NCBI GenBank assembly: GCA_958510825.1
Contig: OY294046.1
Coordinates: forward strand, 50,387,794-50,451,793
From: Brachypterus glaber
Taxonomy: Eukaryota > Arthropoda > Insecta > Coleoptera > Kateretidae
Length of the DNA: 64,000 bases
Reading direction: 5' to 3'
Below the pieces are notes generated by a model. That model searched no databases, had not been told where the DNA came from, and worked only from the letters and a program-made list of their open reading frames with translations. How positions within the stretch are numbered: position 1 is the first letter of the stretch; the number at the start of each line of letters is the position of its first letter. Below are positions 1 through 12,900 of the stretch, one piece after another. A program made the translations under genes and the position numbers.

Positions 1-83
1 TAGAAAATAGATTGATGGAATAATAAATGAAAAATATTGTGTAAAAATATTTAAAGGACTTTTACGTATTGGTTACAATAAAA

Positions 84-150
84 GCGGTAGCGGTATCTCA
101 GTCGCCTCGATCTAGTATTCGAGAGGCCGGGGTTCAATCCTTGGTTGTGG
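84..150 (+). repeat. tRNA-like head of a SINE-type repeat
   Basis: An A-box-like stretch (GGTAGCGGTATCTCAGTCG, from 86) is followed about 45 bases later by a B-box match GGTTCAATCC (131-140), the layout of an internal RNA polymerase III promoter. The sequence does not fold into a clean tRNA and runs on into a GC-richer unique stretch to about 800, so a tRNA-derived SINE is more likely than a tRNA gene. It is not the same family as the two SINEs at 44402 and 57619. Confidence 0.5.
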
Positions 151-330
151 AACAACTTTTTCACAGAAATAAAATACCGTCGTTTCCCCACCACGTTGGC
201 TTGTGCTGCCGAAGATCTAAGCACACAGTACAGAAAAAGGTTTGCAGTGGATAATGCCGCATAGCACTCGGACCTGTGATACTACCCGGGCGCACCGAGA
301 GGGAGCATCAAGGTAGCTGTCAGGTCTGTT

Positions 331-407
331 CTGCCTTCCTAAGCTGAAAGGTCCTATCTGTGTATGTTAAACCTATGTAGATAGGACCTTTCAGCTTAGC
401 ACGGCAG
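331..407. repeat. Inverted repeat (29-bp arms)
   Basis: Arms 331-359 and 379-407 pair with two mismatches; the inner 21 bp (339-359 with 379-399) are perfect. The loop is 19 nt. It lies in the GC-richer body that follows the tRNA-like head and probably belongs to the same repeat. Confidence 0.8.
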
Positions 408-780
408 TGTTGGCCGAGCTCACTTTAAGGACTTTCAAGCAACCAGGATCTGTACTAAGGCTGCAAGCGCGAAAATGATTCTTAAGCAGTTTGGTGCCGG
501 TCCAAGTGCACTGGCAGCCAATAAACTTAAGGATCAAAGCCGCTCACTTAGCCAAAAAAAAAAGCCGACAAAACGAGGTTCGGATTCCTCGCTAAACTGT
601 AGGTCCCGGGGTACAAAAACAAAAAATTCTCGTTAGAGTAGAAAAACTAGTAACACAGGGGTAGGCAAAAAGGACCATATGGTCTAGTTGCCAGGCTTGA
701 CCTCCCCACCATTACTACTACTACTACAATAAAAGCCCGTCTCACTAGAGCCTTACGGCTTCCTAATAAAGTGGTACCTG
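408..780. other. GC-richer body of the first repeat
   Basis: This stretch is less AT-rich than its surroundings. It holds a T-arm-like hairpin near 575-595 (CGAGG stem, TTCGGAT loop), a short (ACT)n run near 715 and an AATAAA near 763. No coding frame is credible. It may be the body of the element headed at 84. Confidence 0.35.
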
Positions 781-820
781 ATAGTTAAGTATACTCTCCG
801 CTCGGCTATACTTTAACTAT
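781..820. repeat. Short inverted repeat
   Basis: ATAGTTAAGTATA (781-793) pairs with TATACTTTAACTAT (807-820) apart from one extra base. It marks the right part of the GC-richer repeat region. The next 850 bases (821-1675) are plain AT-rich DNA in which I see no gene. Confidence 0.6.
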
Positions 821-1678
821 ACGATAGAAGTTTGGATGACTAAACTAACTGAGTAAGTCACCCCTTGGCTGATAATTATTTAACATAATGTTTTCCCTTA
901 TAAATTCCACTTCGTATCACTAATTTTTTGCAGAATTGACATCTTTGCCAAAAATAATACTTTAATATCGAGTTTTTTTGTAATATGCTTTTATTGAGTT
1001 ACGTCTCTGCATTTTTTATAAAAGTTATCTGCTAATTTCTATAAAAAACATAACGAAACATAATGTCTTGAATTGGTAATTTTACAGCTTCATATTTTGA
1101 ATCACCATCATAAAAAAATATACAATTTTAAGGCAAAAGTTGAACTTTAAAAAAAACAAACAAAAAATGTACAACATATCCAGCTTTTACGATTATTTAA
1201 AAAAATGTATGGATTTTTTTTGTCTTGAAAGTGTATATTTTTTCACTCAACATGAATTTAGGAATGTCCCGCTTTTCAGATTTATCCCGCCAGGATACAG
1301 GCTCGTCAACAGCATCTCTACAATGTAACAAAAACATCAAATTTTATTAACCAAAAAACAACCATCAAAAAATCAATAAAATAAACCAACTTTATTATAT
1401 CGATCCATTTTGCGTTATACAATTAATTATTTTTCTTTTTTTAAAATATATGACAATGTTACAATTTTCTCTTGGGGGGTTTTTTCATACATAAAACAAA
1501 AAAAAAACGTAATGTAGTTATAAAACAAACGAACGGATAAAATTGTTTAAACAATATTAAAACGCGCGAGAAATGCAACGTTCCTTTGTTTAAAATTAGT
1601 CTAGGATAACTAGATGTTTGATTCTAGTTATTATAATATAAATAGTGTGCGATGGTTAAGTACAGTACAGAATTATTG

Positions 1679-1975
1679 ATTTTTAATGTAGTGGGCGTAT
1701 TATATAATCGGTTGTTAAGCTCCGCCTACCGCAGACCCACCCACATGCACTAAAATTATTACTCAGTAATGTACACAATGATTAGTTTTTAGTGTAGTGG
1801 GCGTGCTCTAGAATTGGTTTTTAGGCTCCACCTACCGAACACACGCCCAGAACGCACTAAAATGATTACTCTGTGCAATAGTGTACACAATGATCCGCTT
1901 TTAGTGTAGTGGGCGTGTCCTAGAATCGATTGTTTAGTTCCGCCTACCGAGGATACGCCCATAACGTACTAAAAT
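1679..1975. repeat. Three-unit tandem array of palindromic GTGGGCG elements
   Basis: The core GTAGTGGGCG starts at 1688, 1794 and 1906, a period of 106-112 bp. In each unit it is followed 40-60 bp later by a reverse-complement partner (ACGCCCA or CCCACCC, then CACTAAAA or TACTAAAA), so each unit is itself an imperfect hairpin with arms of about 25 bp. CCGCCTACCG or CCACCTACCG recurs in the middle of every unit. The array ends about 40 bp before a TATA box. It could be a tandem MITE or a promoter with repeated paired binding sites. Confidence 0.8.
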
Positions 1976-2014
1976 GATTGTTCTGTACCATTTTCAGTAA
2001 AATACAATAGGGGG

Positions 2015-2022
2015 TATAAAAG
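2015..2022 (+). promoter_or_regulatory. Strong TATA box
   Basis: TATAAAAG preceded by GGGG is a consensus-quality TATA box in an AT-rich background, directly downstream of the GTGGGCG array. A start would be expected near 2040-2050. The only ATG soon after (2059) opens just a few codons, so the transcript is unknown; a transposon promoter is possible. Confidence 0.45.
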
Positions 2023-3059
2023 TGAGTATGTAAAAGAGTAAAGCGCGTTAGAGGTAAAATGAAAATACGTTTTTAGAGAATTGTCTCTTTATTATTTCGT
2101 ACGGAAAAGTGTGAATTTTTTCGTGAATATACTGAGTGAGATAGACTGAGTGAAGCTGGTTTTTCACTGTTTTTTCTTTATGCGTTATCAGGTTAATTTG
2201 TTCAAGAATCCTTTGGAAAAGCGCCTGATTTTAAAAAATAAATATTATTTTCTGACTTACCTTTTTTTATTATTCTAAACCAAAAAGTGCGCTATTTCAC
2301 AATTGTTTCTACTAAATTCATATTTTTCGTACTAATTAAAGACATATCGAAATAAAATTTTGTCTACATCTAAAAAAAAATAGGTAATTCTTTTTTTAAA
2401 GCTATTTTTGAGTTTTTATATAGTCTAAGTATTTGATGTTTCCATATTTATAGGTGAAAATGTACTCAGGTAAAAATAATTAAAAATAAATAAAAAACAA
2501 AGAATATGAAACATAATTTTGCGAATGCGTTATTTTTTTAATGTCGAACGGGATATATTTCCTTGTTAAAGGCCTCTGTAGTGCCTTGAATGATTGAAAA
2601 AATGCGGCTTTTTTACGTTTTTAATGTTCATACGGTATTTTGTCTCCCAACGCAATAACTTTTGTTTAAAAAGTGACATTTTATAATTTATGACTATTTT
2701 AACTTTTAAATTTTTATGTTTTTGACATAATTTCGACATTGAGCTAATTTTTAGTAAAATGACAAAAATTTTAAACATGTTTTATGTTTAAATGCATAAT
2801 CGTTATTTTATTTGTATTTTAATACGTTTAAACGTTTGTATTGGGTTTACTACAAATATTCATTCAAATATTCACAAAAAAAATCTTCATAGCTCAAATA
2901 TTACAAAATAAACGTAATTTTCAATAAATACACCGAAAACTTATTTTACAGACATAATTATGTCTATAGTTGAATTTAGTTATCTTATACGTCATTGTTT
3001 TAACCGTCAGCTGCATGGAGTACGCCTCGGAGTACGCTCCAAGGTAAATACAGCGTTGC
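2023..3059. other. AT-rich intergenic DNA, no gene seen
   Basis: No open frame with protein-like composition and no strong inverted repeat was found. The segment would contain any transcript started by the TATA box at 2015. Confidence 0.5.
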
Positions 3060-3067
3060 GTGGCTAT

Positions 3068-3776
3068 TAGGGTGTCCAGTCGAAATTAAAAAATGGATTT
3101 TTTTGGGGTCCCACCCCCTATAAATGTTCATTTAGATCAAAAACCAACCCTCAATTTTTTTCAGATTTTTAAAAAAATATTTAGAGGTCGCGCCCGGCGG
3201 TCTTTTAAAAAAGAAACCATGTTAAGCCTTTTTATTATTATTTAAAAATAAAAACGTTGAAATCAGGCGATTTCAGGAAGGGAAATTATTTTTGAATAAT
3301 AATGGAATAATAAAAAAGTCCTTTACATGAAAAAATGGCTTTACCAGGGTAAAAACATTGTAAAAGTTGACGTATGAAGCTTATTTATGCTACAAAAAAG
3401 GTTACTTAGAAATTTTTTTCATGGGCCATTTTTTTTTTAGAAATTTATTATCAATTTAAAAAAAAATAACATATCACCTAAAATGTAAAAAGATCACTTT
3501 ATTTCGATAAAAGAGATGATATTTGGCCAAAAAGCACAATTGAGAATATTCCTTTATTATCCAAAATAACTTTTTTGTTCCATAAACGCCCAATATCAAA
3601 GTTTTTATATACTTAAAAAAATTAAAACCCTTCACATGATGTCTATTTAAAAAAGGGCCAGGCGGGACTTCTAAATATTTTTTTAAAAATCTAAAAAAAA
3701 CAGGGTTGTTTTTTCACCTAAAGGAGCAATTTTGAGGGGTGGGGCCCAAACAATTCCGTAGGTCCTGGGCATCCTA
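3068..3776. mobile_element. 709-bp TIR element with 8-bp target duplication (hAT-like)
   Basis: The ends read TAGGGTGTCCAG on the left and, reverse-complemented, TAGGATGCCCAG on the right; the similarity extends inward for over 100 bp (AGATTTTTAAAAAAATATTT in both arms). The direct repeat GTGGCTAT flanks it exactly at 3060-3067 and 3777-3784. An 8-bp duplication fits hAT-type insertion. No transposase frame is present, so it is non-autonomous. Confidence 0.85.
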
Positions 3777-3883
3777 GTGGCTATCTTAGTTTTTTTTTTT
3801 AAATATTCGTGACGTAAGGCTAAAGTAGATAACATATTACTACGTTTGTGTTTACGTATATTTTAATAGTAATTATATACCAA

Positions 3884-3949
3884 GGTAGAGAAGACATTTT
3901 TTATAGCAGAGGGATTTAAGAGTGCGAGGCTATAATAGTCTTCTCTACC
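3884..3949. repeat. Short two-stem hairpin
   Basis: GGTAGAGAAGAC (3884-3895) pairs perfectly with GTCTTCTCTACC (3938-3949), and inside it TTATAGC (3901-3907) pairs with GCTATAA (3929-3935). At 66 bp this is small for a MITE; a hairpin RNA is conceivable but unsupported. Confidence 0.6.
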
Positions 3950-6640
3950 GTAGTTTTTTCACTACTAGCACTATTTAACTATTTTTATTCAAATAATAAA
4001 ATAAATTATTAACAGAAATTATATTTCTTGAAATTTTCACAAAAATCAAGTAACCTTGATCAGTGCCATTTGCTCTGAACTGACGTTTAAAAATTTTGTT
4101 TTTTTTTTTTAATTTTTTCATAATATTTAGCTAATTATTGATTGTATTAATTGGTAATAATTATAATTAATTATATATAATAAATAAAAAGTTATTTAAA
4201 GCTTTTCTTGGGTTTAATTAGTAAAAATTGCACAAAGAACTGAAAAATCGAAAGTGATAGAAAACAATTGTTTATAAAATTTACTCCTACTAGGAGAGAA
4301 AATTTTTTTATTGCTATAGGTGAAGAAAATTGATTTCACAGTCTGAAAACATGATAAATAATGGTATGTTCTAAAGCTAGTAGTGAAAAAACAAAATTAT
4401 TTACGATTTGATACTTTTTAAATATAAATTTTTACGTTTGGAGATGACAATCGCGTATATTATTTAATTGAAGGGTATAGGGGCGATTTAAGCGTGTCAT
4501 GTGAGATTTTTTTATTATTTTTTTATGTTTTATTAATTTCTTAACATAGAAATGGTAATTTTTTTGTTTAAATTTTAAACCTTGTTATAGACAGGTTTGT
4601 TACCCATGTTACGATATAAGAAAGACACGCGTATTTTAACCGACAAATTGAAAGGATTTTGTGTATAAAAATTACAAAAAACATAAACAAATTTGTCAAA
4701 AGGTCGCAATTAACACTATAATCGCCCATAAGCGTAAAAAATCTGCATTTTTGTAAGGGTGGATTAAAATTAGTAAAAAATCTGTGATTTGGGCGGGTTT
4801 CAATTTCGCTAGCCAAAAAATAAATGTCGTATTAATGATGAATTCCATTAGTTTTGTAAATGTATTGTTAAGTAACTCAGAAATTGCAAACCTGTTCAAT
4901 TTAATGCGTCTCTTTTTGTAACCATAGCGTATAGTCTGGAAAAACTGGATAGTCGGGACCCATAACCTATTTTCCTTACAAACAAATCTACAAACGAAAA
5001 GACAAATAATTGTTTTTAAATATTTAGGACAAGAAAGTCGCCCTGCGTTTTTAAACAGCTTCAGCTAGAAAAAAAGCAAGGGTCCCGTCAAACTCTGATG
5101 AAACCAGAACCTTGCAATTTTTCTCACTAAATCTGTTTAAACACGTAGGGTGAAGTATCATTTTATAAGATTCTAAGCTTAGTAATACAAGTGCTATGGC
5201 AAAAGATGTGAATTAAAAATGTCAACTTTCATTACATTGGAAACCTATACCCTGCGCCAGGTTGTCCAAAAAGAACGAAACCAAAGACATAGTGTTAAAG
5301 CTATAAAACATATTACCACATTACTAAAAACGAAAATTTATTTAAATAGTGTGGACCCATAACCTATGGTTGTCTAATTTTACTAGACTAGTTCCTAAAT
5401 GGCGTTCTGGTTATAAATTCCTTTGAATGTGTGATATTTTCTCGAAGATGCGTTTTTCGTGAAGTTCGGGAAAAAAATATATAAGGCTGTATGAACACAG
5501 ACTACACAGTTTTGACTTTTGCAAAAAATTATTTAAAACAATTTTAGCCGTAGGTCAAGAGATTTACCAATCTTGACGTATGGGGTGGAGTAGCCTGTTT
5601 TGAGTTTTTTTTTGCAAGTGCCCAACTTGTGTTAATTTGTGGTATGAACAAGTAGTATGTAAGTATCAAGTAAGTATGTGATCTGTTGTGTTTTGTTTAT
5701 TTATGTAAGTATGAGTGTTAATAGTTTTTTTTTAATGCAATATAGGAATTTTTGGCCTAACTAAAATTATTTTTAAAAACTTTATTTTGTCCAAATTTAT
5801 TTTAATAATTTCGCAAATAAACTTTATAATTTTACAGAATAGGCTTATTGAAATAGAATGATTCGATCTCGGATTCGATAAACTCAATAGTAAAGGTAAA
5901 ACTAGCCAAATTTCAAACGAAAAGTTTTTGGAATAATGGGGGACCCAAAGTAAATTTTGGCATTTGCAAGTGATAAAGGAAAAACTTCGCACTTTGATTA
6001 TATTTAAGCCGAAATCAGATTCAAAAAAGCAGCCGTGAGGAGGCGTTCTAATTTAAAAACACGAAAAGTGCAAAATATTACTTCAGGTCTCTATTTTATG
6101 AAATTTAGGCTCCTCAAGCAATTCTCTTTCAATAAGCGTCATCTCTATCATATTTTCTTTGATAAAAATCAACGTTTTTACATTTTTTTCGATTGAAAAT
6201 TGTCCAAAGTTTTTTTCTGGACCATAATGTAATTTTAATCAAGGCTGATTTTTTTGAAGAAATTTGGTAATTTTCAAATAAATATTATATATTTTTCCCA
6301 TAAAATTTTTAAATATTTTTAGTTTCTTAATAAAATAAAAATAAATAACGTTTTATAATATTAAATTTGTACCAACTGATATTTATCTCGAAAATAAGAA
6401 AAAAAAAAGACTTTTTTTCAATTTTTGGTTAAAAATTTCCCGCATGATGATAGTTTGAATGATTTTTGCTTGTGCCATGATTGGATAAAAATTGTACCCC
6501 AAAGTAAAAACATGGCGTCATTATACAGGGTATTTTCATTGAAAAAGGCTCTATTTTATCTAAAAATTAGTTTATTTTTTATTTTCCATGACATCTATTG
6601 AAATTTAAGTTAGATAACCTTTAAAAATTAATAAAGGCAT
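3950..6640. other. AT-rich intergenic DNA, no gene seen
   Basis: No credible coding sequence. The phrase ACCCATAACCTAT occurs twice (near 4958 and 5345), and TATACAGGGTATTTTC near 6532 looks like a lone end of the CAGGGTG element family described elsewhere. Confidence 0.5.
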
Positions 6641-6676
6641 AAATCTTTAAAATGCTTATAAGCATTTTAAAGATTT
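6641..6676. repeat. Perfect 36-bp palindrome
   Basis: The 18-bp arm AAATCTTTAAAATGCTTA is followed directly by its own reverse complement with no loop. Beyond it the pairing continues imperfectly (AATAAAGGCAT against TTACCTTTAAT) to nearly 60 bp. No protein or RNA gene is recognised here. Confidence 0.9.
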
Positions 6677-7486
6677 TTACCTTTAATTTCAAACTAAATA
6701 AATGTATGTCTCCACGCACGTTGCAACTTCAAAATGGCTTCCTTTGATGTCATCCTTTGCATTTTTATTGAATTTTGGCAGTTTTTTAAATTAATTATTA
6801 ACTTACCATGAAAATAAAAAATGCACAAAAGGGTCTTAAATAAAAATAGCTTGTATAAAAATGAAAATTCCCCGATTCTTTTAAAAGTATGTAAGACTGA
6901 AATATATGTTTTAAGCTCAAATGAATGTTCGGATGAACAAATTCCACGAGGGACTTTTCATTTTTTGCCGACGCCGGAAAAATTTCCATTAAAATATATT
7001 GTAGGTCCATTTTGAATGAAATTTTGCTTTTTTGAAAAACCAAATTTTAAAATTTTTTGGTTTCTGCATATTGTTTCCTTTTTAAGTATACTGAAAATTT
7101 CATATGTATGTAATATTTCGTATCCGTTAATTTTTTTGATTTCAATAATTGGGATCTTTTTTGTAGTTTATACTTAATGTAATAAATATTTAATTTAAGT
7201 TTTTGATTGTTTTTATTTATTCCTTTTCTGAAAAGTTAATTCATTCAAATAGTAAAAAATTGCCTTTATGAGCAATATTTACTATTTATTTAATAATATT
7301 TACTATTATATTTACTATTATTCATACATTTTCTATTAAACATATATTCATAAAACAGCCTTCGGCAAAAATTTAAACCTTTTAGGTTCCACCCACAATT
7401 TTTTTTTATTTTTTTTTATGATTCTCCACGAATTACTTATAAAAAATAAGAATAATAAACAAAGCAAAAATGTAAAACATTGTTAA
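6677..7486. other. AT-rich intergenic DNA, no gene seen
   Basis: Overlapping short open frames on both strands near 6800-7040 have no protein-like pattern. No strong repeat was recognised. Confidence 0.45.
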
Positions 7487-7488
7487 TA

Positions 7489-8218
7489 CACTGCCACACA
7501 TTAAATTCCGGACACCTAAGAAATTGACATTTTTTAAATTCAAATATTTCGAAAACTAATTAATGGATTTGAATAATTCTTTTTTTTTTTTGTTTTAAAG
7601 CTTAAACATTCTCTACTTTTGTTTGTTTTAAGAATTATTATTTTTTTTTCGTAATAACAGTAGCAAATAATGTACAACTATGTTTTTTACCCCATCTTCT
7701 AGGACTTGCATGGTACGCCACTGCTACTATTTATCAAATTATTAAAGTCTTTCTTATTGCCGCAGTTTTAATGAATATTGTCTTTTTTATTTTTTTACAT
7801 TTTTACTTCTGGTTTAGGAGATATCAGGATTTTCCTGAAAGTTGTAATTTTTTCAGTTAACTTAAAAAGTACTACATGAATTATTGATGCTGTGCTTTAA
7901 ATTTGAAGCTTAACCGAGTTACCTTTTTCTTCTAATCAAGTTTATCAAAAACATAAATTGGGTTTGAAAAACTTAAGTAGAAAAAAAATGGGATCACTCC
8001 GTCCCGCGGTAGTTCTTACTTGAGTGGCATTGCAAGAAGAATGGGCTCAAATATCCCAACAGAAAACGAAACACGAAAAAAAAATTAATCATTCTTAGAA
8101 AAACAAAAGTAGAGAATGTTTAAGCTTAAAACAAACAGTCGAATCCATTAGTTTTCGAAATATTTGAATTTAAAAAATTTAAATTTTTTAGGTGTCCGGA
8201 ATTTAATGTGCGGCTGTG
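7489..8218 (+). mobile_element. Tc1/mariner-like deletion relic
   Basis: The left end CACTGCCACACATTAAATTC and the right end match as inverted repeats for more than 100 bp, including TTCCGGACACCTAA and ACATTCTCTACTTTTGTTT. TA dinucleotides at 7487-7488 and 8219-8220 flank it, as expected for Tc1/mariner insertion. Near 8022-8066 the + strand reads VALQEEWAQISQQ, which resembles the C-terminus of Tc1-family transposases (LQEEW-x-x-IPQ). The rest of the transposase is gone, so this is a dead internal-deletion copy. Confidence 0.75.
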
Positions 8219-8543
8219 TACTAATAATTTTTTTTCAAAGTAAAAGTTCCATTTGATTACCATTATTGCCAGTGTGTCATTAATTATTGTTAAATGGCTA
8301 ATTTTTAATTAATTTTAAGTTATATCCTTGGTTTAATCATAATAGATTAAAATATTTTGTCGCCTAAATAAAAATTAATAGATTTATAAGGATTAATAAA
8401 ATTCTGCTTCAATTGATTTTATTTTTTAAGTAATCTCATAAGGTTTAGTGACTTGTAAGGTTTCTGAAAACAGCAATCTATAGAAAATGACCATATAGAT
8501 TGAAACGGGAGTGAAATTATATATAAAAAATATTTAAAAAAAC

Positions 8544-8594
8544 ATGGATATGGACCTAGATGAAGACTTCCCCGCCGATTATGACAAAAAAGAC
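8544..8594 (+). CDS. CarT: Transporter exon 1 (acidic cytosolic N-terminus)
   Basis: It codes 17 residues rich in Asp/Glu (MDMDLDEDFPADYDKKD) and ends phase 0 at the donor GTAAGT. Acidic starts before the GEFGRYQ lead are usual in this subfamily. The start is supported by phase and by the match in style to exon 2, but not by homology alone. Confidence 0.7.
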
Positions 8595-9847
8595 GTAAGT
8601 AGAATATTTTTTAATTTAAATCTTTAGTTTTTTGTATAATTCGTGACATTATAAGTTAATTTTAAGTATGTAAAAAAGTTTTTTACGAAACAGGGTTGAA
8701 TATTACCAAACAATAAAGCCTTTTTCGTTTTATTGCAAAAGCTGAAAGAAAACTTTTGTTGAAATCTTTTTAACTTCGTGAAAATCGACATGTTCTTTGC
8801 GATTAAACTCTGCACTAATGCTTGGACATAGAGACTTTAAATTTGGACATTTTCTACATGGTAATAAACCTTTGCAAAGCCTTTGTACAAATTTCAATTC
8901 TATATTAAAGCGTTTTTAAAATTTAGTAGTGTAAAGTGGTTTTGCAAAGAACTTGGCATCTTTATTTAATTTACAAACCTTGTGGTTTAGGCGGATAGTA
9001 TATAAGATTTAAACTATTGTAAATTTAATTTAATAATAATAAATAATAAAATTTATTCCGACAGACTTAGACTTATGCAACAGCAGTTTATTAACTAAAA
9101 TATAGTTTAATAGCCTTTTAATTGCGTTTAAATTAATAGTTATTTATGGTGTTGGTGGGTAAAGTAAGATATTGCCCATGAGAAAATTAACCGAGGCGTC
9201 AGCCAAGCAGGTTAATTTTCGAGAGGGCAATATCGGTTTACCCATGAGTGCCATACAAGGTTTTATCCAATCAATAGCTTAAAAATTCATATTTTTATTA
9301 AAAATTTTAATGACATTTACAAGAAAATAATTTGACAAGTGACAGTTGAGTGGGTAAAATAAATAATTATCCACTCAATAAAGTAAAAGCCACGCGGGGG
9401 TTATTATTGTTTATTATTTTTTTATTTAAAATAAAGCTAGTAATTATCTTATTATCTGTATGTATTGGATAAATTACATTATTCTATGTTACATTCTTTT
9501 TATATTATTCACAGCGCCTGTGCTAAAATATTATACGGTAGTTTCGAATTTTCAAAAAAATTTAAAAATCGTCCTAGACAAAAAATTCTTGGATATAAAT
9601 TTGTTTCATGAAAAAATAAGCAACTTTTTTTTTTGAAATGTCCGTCTGTCTGATGTCACGATTTTTGGAAACACGATAACTCAAGAACGAATTATCCGAC
9701 TGATTTGAAATTTTCAGGAAAATCCAGTTCCAAGAGGGGATAATCCCCCCAAAAACAAAAACGTTATGGGGGTTAAACTTAAAAAAAAATTAAAAAAATA
9801 TAAATAAAATTGTTCTAAATTTTTTCGTTTTTTTTTTGCTTAAAGAA

Positions 9848-9924
<77 letters not shown>

Positions 9925-12900
9925 AAAAATTTGCTTTCAATTGTTTTTCCAAATAGATCTTATTTAAAAAAAAAATGTTAATTTTTTTTTTCAATTTTTT
10001 TTCGCAGCATCCAATTAAAAAAATAATTTTTTTTTTTTTTGAAAAAAGTTTTTTTAGGAAAATGCAATATACCATTTACTGTGAATAATATACAATTTAA
10101 TGCGTAGCATTACATATCTTCACGGCTTGTTTTTATTTAGGAAACTTTAGATTTAGACGACATTTTACCCCAAGTAGGGGAATTTGGTCGCTACCAAAAA
10201 CTTATGTTATGGTTAGTTTGTTTACCGGCCTGTTTTCCTTGTGGTTTTGGGGCATTCAACCAGCTTTTCATGGCCAACACTCCAGAACATTGGTGTAAAG
10301 TTCCAGAACTCATGAATTTAACAGTGGAAGAAAGAAAAGAGTTGTCCATTCCAAAAACTAACAATGGAACGTTTGAGAAATGTTTGAGGTATAAGGTCAA
10401 TTGGACTGATGTTGAGGAAACTTTAGAAAATTTTGTGGGAAATTCATCTTGGCCCGTTGAAAATTGCATGGATGGGTATGAATATGATAAATCCATCATT
10501 TATTCTTCTATAGTTATAGATGTAAGTTAATTTATATATTTTTCTACAAAAAAAGCCTTAATAATTGTTTCACAAGAGAATTAGGAAGGACCTTCAAATT
10601 TTATAAAAAATTTTTTTTATATAGAAAGAAAAAAGATATCACTGTGAAACCTTGTAGGTATGTTTATATATATTCAAAAAATACAATTTTTTCTTTTTTT
10701 GAGATTTAAAGTGCCATTTTTTGGCCATAAAAAAACGGTGGTCGCCATGATTCCGGCCGTTTGGATCGACTGAAAAAAATACGGGATATTATTCAGTATT
10801 GAAGTCGCTATAGCCCGTACTAGAAGAATTTTGTTTGGCCGAAAATTAACAATATGTTCTGTATTTTATGTTTTTTTTTTAATTATGGCCAAAAAATTGC
10901 ACTTTAAAAATCTATTTTTTTTGTATTTTTTGAATGTAAATAAACATTCCTACAAAATTTTAAAATTATATATTTTTCCTTCTTTTCTATATAAAAAAAA
11001 ATGTTTAAAAACAAATCTGTGGCTTGGTTCTAAAAGGGCCAATGTCACTTTTTCCGTATTTTGAGTTATAGCGACCAACTAATTTTTTTCAGATCTATAT
11101 AACCTAAAAAAGCCAATGTCAGTGCTTGTGAGATAGAAATAGACTTTAAGCGACAAGGGCCGATGTGTGTTTTCAATAAACATTTCTGTTAAACTGCTAA
11201 GAGAGCCAATGTTTGACCGTTAAAATTTTTTGACATTGGCCCTTTTAGAACCAAGCCACAGAAATTATTTTTAAAATTTGAAGGTAGAAAGGCCCCTTAA
11301 TTTATTTTCATGATACCCATATTAAAAACATTCGTGAAATTTTCTTTGAAACAGTGTCTCACACTTTAAATTTAATGCCCCGTAATGTATATTTAAATTT
11401 AAAATTCTTTATACAGGGTGTTTCACTTAAAACTGCCAGGGTCCATTGCAAAAAACTAAAATAGGTATTTAAGATTTATAGTTGTAAATGTAATGTTGAT
11501 AGTACTTTTAAGTTTAATAATTTTTTGTGATTACCTTAAAATCGACAAATATAATAGTTTCTGAGACATTTGCAATTTCGGAAACCAGTAGAGATATCAA
11601 TTTTAGTCTAATGGAAAAAAAATCTTAGAATTGGACATTGTTTCGGAAAAAAACTTTAAAGCATTCCATGGAATAGATCCAGCCGTCGAAAAAATATTTT
11701 AAAGCGTCGCGGCGCCGATACCTGGTCCATTATAATGTTTAACTATATTATGACATAATATAGTTAAACATTTTATCTTTACCAAGTTTCTATAGATCTT
11801 TCAGTTTTTAAGTAACCGACCCTGGGAGTTTTAACCGAAACACCCTGTATACACTTACCAATTTCTCGTATTTTTCACTTCACAAAAATGACAGTGTTTA
11901 CTCGCATTTCAGTTTGATTTGGTCTGTGATAAAGACATCTACCCAACTCTGGGCTTGGTAGCCTTAAATTTGGGCGGCCCAGTGGGTGTATATTTTTTCG
12001 GATACCTAAACGATCGAATAGGCCGAAAAAAATCATTTTTTTTGTGCCTTACGACCATTCTTATTGGAGGAATTTTGACTGCTACTGCTCAAGATTTTTG
12101 GTGGTGGGCTGGAAGTCGAGTGATTGTGGGTTTGACTATACCAGCCATATACCAAATACCTTTTATCATATGTAAGTAAAATAAATACAAATATTAGTCT
12201 TGCCAAAAAAACTCTTGATCTGATATAGTATATTCTATAACTAGTATGGAATAGACAATATTCCGCGCGAGCGGAAAGTTTGTCATACGAGCCGGCAGGC
12301 AAGTATGTCGGTCCCGCGAGCGCGGAATGATTATTCTATACGTGTTGTAGACTATATTTTTTCTTCGACTGCAAATATGAAACACTCTATGGCTATAAAC
12401 TGCGTTAAAGGTTAAAAACAATGTTTTTTGTGACTCGACATTGTAAATGCAACAAAACACATATTTTTAAATAAAGCAATTAATGTTATTTGATAATTTT
12501 ATCAAATCAGTAAAAAGATTTTTATTTAATTTTAGCACATATTTACAAATTATAATGCAAAAATTGAAGGTTATGTCAGATTGTTGTGACAGATATCAGG
12601 TTTAAATATTTAACAATAAATGGAGCAGTTTTAATTTTTTGAACTAAATTGATAAAAAACTGGTTAAATATTAAGAAAAACTAATAAACTTTATGTAATT
12701 TTAACGCAAAACTTTAAATTTCATTAAATTATTCAATATTTCATGGTAAAATAAATATATTTTTGCTAAATTTGCTACAGTTTTCTTTACTTTTATAAAC
12801 AAGAGATGACACTACATGTGCTCATTCTAACACTTGATACGGAATATTCATACCGTATCTAGAGCCTAGAATGGATTCATTCTGTGTTTAAAAAGTGTGT

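Noticed and set aside
9815..10075. 86-codon frame with an Ile-Tyr run on the minus strand
   Set aside because: It is simply translation of the (AT)n microsatellite and neighbouring A/T runs.
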